This document shows, one piece after another, positions 57,654 through 64,000 of a stretch of DNA of 64,000 nt. This DNA comes from Oscillospiraceae bacterium. Its GTDB lineage: Bacteria > Bacillota > Clostridia > Oscillospirales > Ruminococcaceae. Every line of letters begins with the position of its first letter. Position 1 is the first letter of the stretch. The translations under genes and the position numbers were made by a program. Under the pieces are notes generated by a model. It had not been told where the DNA came from. It made no database searches and saw nothing but the letters and a program-made list of their open reading frames with translations. The DNA lies in NCBI GenBank assembly GCA_022791315.1, contig JAAVYW010000051.1:1-64000 (forward strand). Reading direction: 5' to 3'.

Positions 57654-58952
57654 ATGCGGGCCGCATTTTATACCCTGGGCTGCAAGGTCAATCAGTACGA
57701 GACGCAGATTTTGCAGCAGCATTTTGCCCGGGAGGGCTATGAAATCGTGGACTTTGAGGAGGAAGCGGATGTCTACGTGGTGAATTCCTGCACTGTGACA
57801 GCCACGGGGGACAAAAAGAGCCGCAAGGCGCTGCGGGCCTGCCTGCGGCGCAATCCGGGGGCAGTTGGGGTGCTCACGGGCTGCTTTCCCCAGGCCTTCC
57901 CCGAGGAAGCCACGGCCTTTTTGGAGGCCAAGGTAGTGGCGGGCGCCCGCGACCGGAACAAGCTGCTGCGCCTGGTGGAGCACGCCCTGCGCACCGGCGA
58001 GCGGGTGGTGGACATCCCGCCCCACGAACGGGGCGAGGCCTTTGAGGAGATGCAAGCCGAGCGGTTTTTGGAGCGCACCCGCGCCTTTGTGAAAATCGAG
58101 GACGGCTGCGAAAACTGGTGCTCCTACTGTATTATCCCCAAGGCCAGGGGGCCCATCCGCTCCAAGCCGCTGGATTCCCTGGGGCAGGAGCTGGCCTCCC
58201 TGGCCCAGGCCGGCTACCGGGAGGCAGTGCTCACCGGCATCAACCTCTCCTCCTATGGCAAAGACCTGGGCCTGCGCCTGGCTGACGCCGTGGAGGCCGC
58301 CTGCGCCGTAGAGGGGTTGGCCCGCGTCCGCCTCAGCTCCTTAGAGCCCGAGCTCCTCACGGAGGAGGACATCGCCCGCCTGGCAAACTGCGAAAAGCTC
58401 TGCCCCCAGTTCCATCTGGCGCTGCAGAGCGGCTGCGACGAAACCCTGCGCCGCATGAACCGCCACTATGACCGGGCGGAGTACGCCCGCATCGTGGCCT
58501 CCCTGCGGGCCCGGTTCCCGGGCGCCTCCTTCACCACCGACATGATGGTGGGCTTCCCCGGCGAGACAGAGGAGGAGTTCGCCCGGTCCCTGGCCTTTGC
58601 GGAGGAAATCGGCTTTGCCAAGGTGCACGTCTTCGCCTATTCCCCCCGCCCCGGCACCCGGGCCGCCGCCCTGCCGGAGCAGGTGAGCGCGGCTGAGAAA
58701 TCCCGCCGCAGCGCCGCTTTAGCCGCCGCCTGCCAGGCCACCCGTGCCCGCTTCCTGGCCGCCCAGGTGGGGAGCCTCTCCCGGGTACTCTTTGAGACCC
58801 ATTCGGAGCCCCAGGGCTGGTTCGGCTACACCGAAAACTATACCCCGGTCTATGTCGCGTCCGGCAAGCCGCTGGCGGGCCAGGTACATGCTGTGCGCAT
58901 CACCTCCGCCTCAGAGGACTTCTGCCTGGGGGAGCTGGTTTCATCACACTAG
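57654..58952 (+). CDS. mtaB: tRNA t6A37 methylthiotransferase
   Basis: The protein has 432 residues from MRAAFYTLGC behind GGGAGGTG. N-terminal UPF0004 domain with Cys for the auxiliary cluster (LGCKVNQYETQ, VNSCTVTATGD, GCFPQ), radical-SAM CxxxCxxC in CENWCSYC, MVGFPGET, and a C-terminal TRAM-like domain. It adds methylthio to t6A at A37 of tRNA. Start of the mtaB-purL-PHP gene group. Confidence 0.94.
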   Translation: MRAAFYTLGCKVNQYETQILQQHFAREGYEIVDFEEEADVYVVNSCTVTATGDKKSRKALRACLRRNPGAVGVLTGCFPQAFPEEATAFLEAKVVAGARDRNKLLRLVEHALRTGERVVDIPPHERGEAFEEMQAERFLERTRAFVKIEDGCENWCSYCIIPKARGPIRSKPLDSLGQELASLAQAGYREAVLTGINLSSYGKDLGLRLADAVEAACAVEGLARVRLSSLEPELLTEEDIARLANCEKLCPQFHLALQSGCDETLRRMNRHYDRAEYARIVASLRARFPGASFTTDMMVGFPGETEEEFARSLAFAEEIGFAKVHVFAYSPRPGTRAAALPEQVSAAEKSRRSAALAAACQATRARFLAAQVGSLSRVLFETHSEPQGWFGYTENYTPVYVASGKPLAGQVHAVRITSASEDFCLGELVSSH

Positions 58953-59014
58953 AGACAACAGGGACAACCCTGCTAAAACCCAGTCCTAAGAAAAAGAAAG
59001 GAATGGTTAGTACA

Positions 59015-62000
59015 ATGGCAGTCTATCGTATTTACGTGGAGAAAAAAGAGGAGCACGCCACCGAGGCCCACGGCCTGCTGAACGATATCAGGGCCTCCTT
59101 AGGCCTTGCGGGGCTCACCGGCCTGCGGGTCATCAACCGCTACGATGTGGAGGGCATCAGCCAGGAGGTGTTCGGCCGCTGCCGCAACACCATCTTCTCC
59201 GAGCCCCAGGTGGATGTGACCTACGACACCCTCCCCGACTTGGAGGAAAACCAGCGGCGCTTTGCCATCGAGTATCTCCCCGGCCAGTTTGACCAGCGGG
59301 CCGATTCCTGCGCCCAGTGCATCCAGCTCCTGGCCCAGGGGGACCGCCCCGTGGTGCGCACCGCCCGCATCCTCCTGCTCACCGGTTCCCTTTCCGACGA
59401 GGAGTTTGCCCGGGTTGTCTCCTACTGCATCAACCCCGTAGAGGCGCGCGAGGCCTCCTTCGAGCCCTTTGACACCCTGGAGAGCGTCTACGACCTGCCC
59501 ACCACTGTGGAGACCTTAACCGGCTTTAACGCCCTCAGCAAAGAGCAGCTGGCCGATTTTGTCTCCCGCTACGGCCTGGCTATGGATTTGGACGACATCC
59601 TCTTCTGCCAGCACTACTTTAAAGAGGAGGAGCGCCGCGACCCCACCATCACCGAAATCCGCATGATTGACACCTATTGGTCCGACCACTGCCGCCACAC
59701 CACCTTCTTAACCAATATCGACCACGCCGACATCGCCCCGCCCTATATCGCGGACACCTACCAGGAATACCTGGACATCCGCAAGGAGCTCTACGTCGGC
59801 AAAAACAAGCCCATCACCCTGATGGACATCGCCACCATCGGCGCCAAGAAGCTCAAAGCCATGGGCAAGCTGCCTGACCTGGACGAGTCCGAGGAGATTA
59901 ACGCCTGCTCGGTGAAAATCAAGGTGGATGTGGACGGGGAGCTCCAGGACTGGCTGCTGATGTTCAAAAACGAGACCCACAACCACCCCACCGAAATCGA
60001 GCCCTTCGGCGGCGCGGCCACCTGCCTGGGCGGCGCCATCCGGGACCCCCTGTCGGGCCGCTCCTATGTCTATCAGGCCATGCGCGTCACCGGGGCCGCC
60101 AACCCCCTGCGCCCCTTTGCCGAGACCTTAAAGGGCAAGCTCCCCCAGAAAAAGCTGGTGACCACTGCCGCCAACGGCTACAGCTCCTACGGCAACCAAA
60201 TCGGCCTGGCAACCGGCCATGTCCACGAGATTTACCATGAGGGCTATGCCGCCAAGCGTCTGGAAATCGGGGCGGTCATCGGCGCCACCCCTGCCGAAAA
60301 CGTGCGGCGGGAGGTCCCCCAGCCCGGTGACATCATCCTCCTCCTGGGCGGCAAGACCGGGCGGGACGGCTGCGGCGGCGCCACCGGCTCTTCCAAGTCC
60401 CACACCCTCCAATCCCTGGAAACCTGCGGGGCCGAGGTGCAAAAGGGCAACGCCCCCGAGGAGCGCAAGCTCCAGCGCCTGTTCCGGGATAAGCGGGCCA
60501 CCTCCATGATTAAGCGCTGCAACGACTTCGGCGCAGGCGGCGTCTCGGTAGCCATCGGCGAGCTGGCCGACGGCCTCACCATCGACCTGGACAAGGTGCC
60601 CAAGAAATACGACGGCTTAGACGGCACCGAGCTTGCCATCAGCGAATCCCAGGAGCGCATGGCCGTGGTGGTGGCAAAGGAGGACGTGGAGCCCTTTATC
60701 GAGCTGGCCCGTCTCGAAAACCTCACCGCCACCCCTGTGGCTGTTGTCACCGATAAAAACCGCCTGGAAATGAACTGGTACGGCAACACCATTGTCAGCC
60801 TCTCCCGGGATTTCCTAAACTCCAACGGCGCCTCCAAGCACACCGATGTAAAGGTGGGGGCCGTGTCCCCCGCCCTCCCCGCCCCGGAGGCCGTCACCCC
60901 CCAGGCCTGGAGCGACCACCTGGCCTCCCTGGCCTGCTGCTCCCAGAAGGGCCTTGTGGAGTATTTTGACTCCACCATCGGCGCGGGCACAGTGCTTATG
61001 CCCTTTGGCGGCAAGCACCAGCTTACCCCCAACCAGGCCATGGCCGCCAAAATCCCCGTCCTCCACGGCGAGACCAACACCACCTCCCTCATGGGCTGGG
61101 GCTTCAACCCCCTGGTCTCGGAGAAGAGCCCCTACCACGGGGCAGTCTGCGCGGTGGTGGAGTCGGTGGCAAAGGTGGTGGCCGCCTCCGGCGACTATAA
61201 GAAGTGCTGGCTCACCTTCCAGGAGTACTTTGAGCGCACCCAGGGCAATCCCGCCCGCTGGGGCCAGCCCTTCTCCGCTCTGCTGGGCGCTTTAAAGGCC
61301 CAGCTGGAACTGGGTATCGCCGCCATCGGCGGCAAGGACTCCATGTCCGGCACCTTTGAAGACATCGACGTCCCCCCCACCCTGGTGTCCTTCGCCGTCT
61401 CCGTCACCAAGTCCGAGGACGTGGTCTCTCCCGAATTCAAGGAGGCGGGCAGCCAGGTGCTCTATCTGGCCCCGCAGTACGACGAAAACGGCCTCCCCTG
61501 CTTTGAGAGCGTCAAGGAGACCTTTTCCCTGGTGACAGAGGCCATCCGCGCAGGCAAAATCCGCGCCGCCTGGAGCGTGGCAAACGGCGGCGTGGCCGAG
61601 GGCATTGTCAAGATGTGCCTGGGCAACCGGCTGGGCTTTGCCTTTGACAGCCAGCCCTCCCCCGGCCTGCTCTTTGTCCCGGTCTACGGCTCCTTCCTCC
61701 TGGAAGTGGCTCCCTGTGCCCCCCTCCCCGGCGCACAGGTTTTAGGCAAGGTCACAGAGGCCTACACCGTCGTCACCCCCGATTACACCGTAGACCTCGC
61801 CCCCCTCCAGGAGCGCTGGGAGACCACCCTGGAGCCCGTCTTCCCCGTGCGCACCGAGACCAGCCCAGACCCTGTCCCCGCCTTTACCACCGGGGTAAAG
61901 CAGCGGGTGGCCCCGGCTGTGGGCGCGGCGTCCCCCCGGGTGCTCATCCCCGTCTTCCCCGGCACCAACTGCGAGATTGACACCGCCCGCCTCTTCCAGC

Positions 62001-62728
62001 GCTATGGGGCAACCCCCGATGTCTTCGTGGTCAACACCCTCTCCGGCGACGCCATCGCCCAGTCGGTGGCGGAGTTTGCCAGGCGGATTGACCAGAGCCA
62101 GATTATCATGATTCCCGGCGGCTTCTCCGGCGGCGACGAACCCGAGGGCTCCGGCAAATTCATCACCGCCTTCTTCCGCAACCCGTCTATTAAGGAGAGC
62201 GTCCACCGCCTTCTGGGGCAGCGGGACGGCCTGATGCTGGGCATCTGTAACGGGTTCCAGGCCCTCATCAAGCTGGGCCTTGTCCCCTTCGGCGAGATTA
62301 TCGACACCGATGACACCTGCCCCACCCTCACCTTCAACCGCATTGGCCGCCACCAGTCCATGCTGGCCCGCACCCGCATTGCCTCCAACAAATCCCCCTG
62401 GCTGGCCCTGACCCAGCCCGGAGACATCCACACCGTGGCCGTCTCCCACGGCGAGGGCCGCTTTGCCGCCAGCGAGGAGCTGGTGCGCAAGCTGGCGGCC
62501 AACGGCCAAATCGCCACCCAGTACTGCGATTTGGAGGGGGCCCCCACCATGAATTGGCGGTATAACCCCAACGGCTCCACCTTCGCTGTGGAGGGCATCA
62601 CCTCCCCCGACGGCCGCGTCCTGGGCAAGATGTGCCACAGCGAGCGCATCGGCAGGGACGTCTATAAAAACGTGCCCGGCGAAAAAGACCAGCTCATCAT
62701 CAAAGCCGGCGTGGAATACTTCCGTTAA
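59015..62728 (+). CDS. purL: Phosphoribosylformylglycinamidine synthase, one-chain type
   Basis: The protein has 1237 residues from MAVYRIYVEKK; an ATG four codons earlier abuts AAAGGA. It has PurS-like, linker and two AIRS-type synthetase domains (SDHCRHTTFLTN, FKNETHNHPTEIEPFGGAATC) and a C-terminal glutaminase with Cys in LMLGICNGFQAL and SHGEGRF. It makes FGAM in purine synthesis. This large fused form is usual in gamma-proteobacteria and some Clostridia, unlike the three-gene PurSQL of Bacillus. Confidence 0.96.
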   Translation: MAVYRIYVEKKEEHATEAHGLLNDIRASLGLAGLTGLRVINRYDVEGISQEVFGRCRNTIFSEPQVDVTYDTLPDLEENQRRFAIEYLPGQFDQRADSCAQCIQLLAQGDRPVVRTARILLLTGSLSDEEFARVVSYCINPVEAREASFEPFDTLESVYDLPTTVETLTGFNALSKEQLADFVSRYGLAMDLDDILFCQHYFKEEERRDPTITEIRMIDTYWSDHCRHTTFLTNIDHADIAPPYIADTYQEYLDIRKELYVGKNKPITLMDIATIGAKKLKAMGKLPDLDESEEINACSVKIKVDVDGELQDWLLMFKNETHNHPTEIEPFGGAATCLGGAIRDPLSGRSYVYQAMRVTGAANPLRPFAETLKGKLPQKKLVTTAANGYSSYGNQIGLATGHVHEIYHEGYAAKRLEIGAVIGATPAENVRREVPQPGDIILLLGGKTGRDGCGGATGSSKSHTLQSLETCGAEVQKGNAPEERKLQRLFRDKRATSMIKRCNDFGAGGVSVAIGELADGLTIDLDKVPKKYDGLDGTELAISESQERMAVVVAKEDVEPFIELARLENLTATPVAVVTDKNRLEMNWYGNTIVSLSRDFLNSNGASKHTDVKVGAVSPALPAPEAVTPQAWSDHLASLACCSQKGLVEYFDSTIGAGTVLMPFGGKHQLTPNQAMAAKIPVLHGETNTTSLMGWGFNPLVSEKSPYHGAVCAVVESVAKVVAASGDYKKCWLTFQEYFERTQGNPARWGQPFSALLGALKAQLELGIAAIGGKDSMSGTFEDIDVPPTLVSFAVSVTKSEDVVSPEFKEAGSQVLYLAPQYDENGLPCFESVKETFSLVTEAIRAGKIRAAWSVANGGVAEGIVKMCLGNRLGFAFDSQPSPGLLFVPVYGSFLLEVAPCAPLPGAQVLGKVTEAYTVVTPDYTVDLAPLQERWETTLEPVFPVRTETSPDPVPAFTTGVKQRVAPAVGAASPRVLIPVFPGTNCEIDTARLFQRYGATPDVFVVNTLSGDAIAQSVAEFARRIDQSQIIMIPGGFSGGDEPEGSGKFITAFFRNPSIKESVHRLLGQRDGLMLGICNGFQALIKLGLVPFGEIIDTDDTCPTLTFNRIGRHQSMLARTRIASNKSPWLALTQPGDIHTVAVSHGEGRFAASEELVRKLAANGQIATQYCDLEGAPTMNWRYNPNGSTFAVEGITSPDGRVLGKMCHSERIGRDVYKNVPGEKDQLIIKAGVEYFR

Positions 62729-62789
62729 AAGCAGGGCAAACGGGCTCCCCAGCGGGAGCCCCTTCCCCTCAAGAAAGGCGGTCATCCCC

Positions 62790-63671
62790 ATGATAATCGA
62801 CTCCAAGGGCCAGAAATGGTACAAAGGCAACCTCCACACCCACACCACTGTTTCCGACGGCGTGCGCACCCCCGAAGAGGTCATCGCCCTCTACCGGGAA
62901 AAGGGCTACGACTTCTTAGCCATCACCGACCACTGGCACACCTCCGAAAACCGGGTCACAGAGGACGGCATGCTCCTCCTCTCGGGCTGCGAGTTCAATG
63001 TGGGCGAGAGGGACGTACTCTGGGGCGTCTACCACCTGGTGGGCCTGGGCTTCACAGAGGCTCCCCCCCTCACCTTTGCCCCCTACCTGGAACCCCAGAA
63101 AATCATCGACGAGGTACACCGCTGCGGCGGCCTGGTGAACCTGGCCCATCCTGCCTGGTCGTTAAACACCCCGGAACAAATCGTCCCCCTGCAGGGTATC
63201 GACCTCACCGAGATTTTCAACTCTGTCTCCGATACCCCCTGGAACGCCCGCCCCTATTCCGGTTATTTTGTGGATATCATGGCAACCCGGGGCCATCTCT
63301 TCCCCTGTATCGCCGCCGATGACGCCCATTTCTACGAAGGGGACGAGACAAAGTCCTATGTCATGGTGCGGGCCGATTCCCTCAGCCGGGAATCCATCCT
63401 CTCCGCCCTGCGCTCCGGCGACTTCTACGCCACCCAGGGCCCCTCCCTCCGGCTGGAGATTGACGGCGGCGTGGTCCGCGCCCACACCTCCCCGGTGGAA
63501 AAAATCATCTTCTACTCCAATTCCATCTATTCCACCCAGCGGGTCGCCCAGGGCCACGGCCTCACCGAGGCCACCTACCACCTCCAACCTGTGGAGACCT
63601 TCATCCGCGCCGAGGCCATCGATAAAGAGGGCCGCACCGCCTGGACCTCCCCCCTCCCCGTCCATCCATAA
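62790..63671 (+). CDS. PHP-domain phosphoesterase
   Basis: The protein has 293 residues. The metal-binding motifs are GNLHTHTTVSDG, AITDHWH, SGCEF, NLAHPAWS and the D-D pair in AADDAHF. It resembles PHP phosphatases such as those acting on histidinol-P or other phosphomonoesters; the substrate is not known. AAAGGCGG precedes the start. Confidence 0.85.
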   Translation: MIIDSKGQKWYKGNLHTHTTVSDGVRTPEEVIALYREKGYDFLAITDHWHTSENRVTEDGMLLLSGCEFNVGERDVLWGVYHLVGLGFTEAPPLTFAPYLEPQKIIDEVHRCGGLVNLAHPAWSLNTPEQIVPLQGIDLTEIFNSVSDTPWNARPYSGYFVDIMATRGHLFPCIAADDAHFYEGDETKSYVMVRADSLSRESILSALRSGDFYATQGPSLRLEIDGGVVRAHTSPVEKIIFYSNSIYSTQRVAQGHGLTEATYHLQPVETFIRAEAIDKEGRTAWTSPLPVHP

Positions 63672-63676
63672 AAAGA

Positions 63677-63713
63677 GACCCCCCAAGCGCCAGAAAACGC
63701 TTGGGGGGTCTTT
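63677..63713. terminator. Bidirectional terminator between PHP and mntP-like genes
   Basis: GACCCCCCAAGCG / CGCTTGGGGGGTC, a 13-bp perfect stem with an 8-nt loop and T tracts. Confidence 0.85.
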
Positions 63714-63715
63714 CC

Positions 63716-64000
63716 CTAAAAATTCAAAATACCCAGATGTTCCAGTAAAATCTTAAGCCCCAGCAAAATCAGAATCACGCCCCCTGCAATCTCCGCCTTG
63801 GCCTTATACCGTGTCCCAAACACATTCCCAATCTTCACCCCTGCCGCCGAGAGCACAAAGGTAATCACCCCAATAAACAGCACTGCTGCCAGGATATTCA
63901 CCTCCAAAAAGGCAAAGGTAATCCCCACAGCCAGCGCATCGATGCTGGTCGCCACAGCCAGCAGCAGCATGGTCTTGCAGGAGAGGGAGGCATCCGCCTG
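63716..64000 (-). CDS. mntP: MntP-family manganese efflux pump, 5' end missing
   Basis: The C-terminal 94 residues are present and the frame is open at the window edge. [22 protein letters not shown] carries the conserved Asp of the family, followed by three membrane segments ([37 protein letters not shown]). MntP exports Mn(II). The missing N-terminal half holds the first three segments. Confidence 0.85.
   Translation of the reverse strand, partial: QADASLSCKTMLLLAVATSIDALAVGITFAFLEVNILAAVLFIGVITFVLSAAGVKIGNVFGTRYKAKAEIAGGVILILLGLKILLEHLGILNF

Noticed and set aside
1..64000. Insertion sequences, phage genes, CRISPR arrays, rRNA
   Set aside because: No transposase, integrase, capsid or Cas protein, no regularly spaced repeats and no rRNA sequence were seen.

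Overview
The window reads as the chromosome of a GC-rich Firmicute of the Clostridia, most like gut Oscillospiraceae. I infer this from GC-rich coding sequence, strong AGGAGG ribosome sites, sigma-A promoters with 17-bp spacers, a LytTR/GHKL two-component pair, FeoA-FeoB with a Cys-rich partner, a one-chain PurL, and many sugar-ABC and glycoside hydrolase genes. I see no rRNA, CRISPR array, phage or insertion sequence. Both window edges cut genes.

1-19.9 kb: a secreted Ig-like protein (cut by the left edge); an ABC ATPase / secreted CARDB-like protein / MacB-type permease operon; GNAT, CPBP protease and a YgjP-like pseudo-metalloprotease; a kduI-kduD-cupin-GH42 operon; feoA-feoB plus a 50-residue Cys-rich protein; a second secreted protein; MATE; PAP2. 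The two secreted proteins share a C-terminal module. Their mRNA leaders share one architecture: a hairpin with a TGGGC loop, a near-identical 14-nt linker, two abutting palindromes of unrelated sequence, then TGGGGC. This is the strongest novel signal in the window.

19.9-28.4 kb: tRNA-Glu and tRNA-Met; an unassigned ncRNA gene with promoter, about 223-nt body and terminator; patatin; a dCache chemoreceptor; a FIST protein with a soluble chemoreceptor; then GH8 (Rex), a VOC gene broken by an in-frame TAG, and a HAD phosphatase; tRNA-Leu.

28.8-39.8 kb: a carbohydrate locus. An AraC regulator faces an ABC importer (SBP, two permeases) followed by SDR, a mutarotase-like protein, an intracellular GH9 and a ManD-type dehydratase; a lactonase follows araC. 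Dehydrogenase, lactonase and dehydratase together suggest a non-phosphorylating sugar oxidation route fed by imported oligosaccharides.

40-48 kb: two HTH proteins, with a repeated CCCTTTTGGG motif before the first. Then a four-gene operon: LytTR regulator, GHKL kinase and two related proteins of unknown function. Then LysR divergent from a small Cys protein, a DUF3737 protein and a cyclophilin-like protein.

47.8-64 kb: thiamine salvage (TPP riboswitch-thiM; thiE-thiD-tenA) with an unknown gene on the opposite strand inside it; ICMT-like protein; P-loop protein; pgi; a roughly 680-bp non-coding stretch with many perfect hairpins (about 54.4-55.1 kb); D-Ala-D-Ala carboxypeptidase; unknown gene; HPr-like protein without the catalytic His; mtaB behind a Fur-type box; purL; PHP phosphoesterase; and MntP (cut by the right edge).
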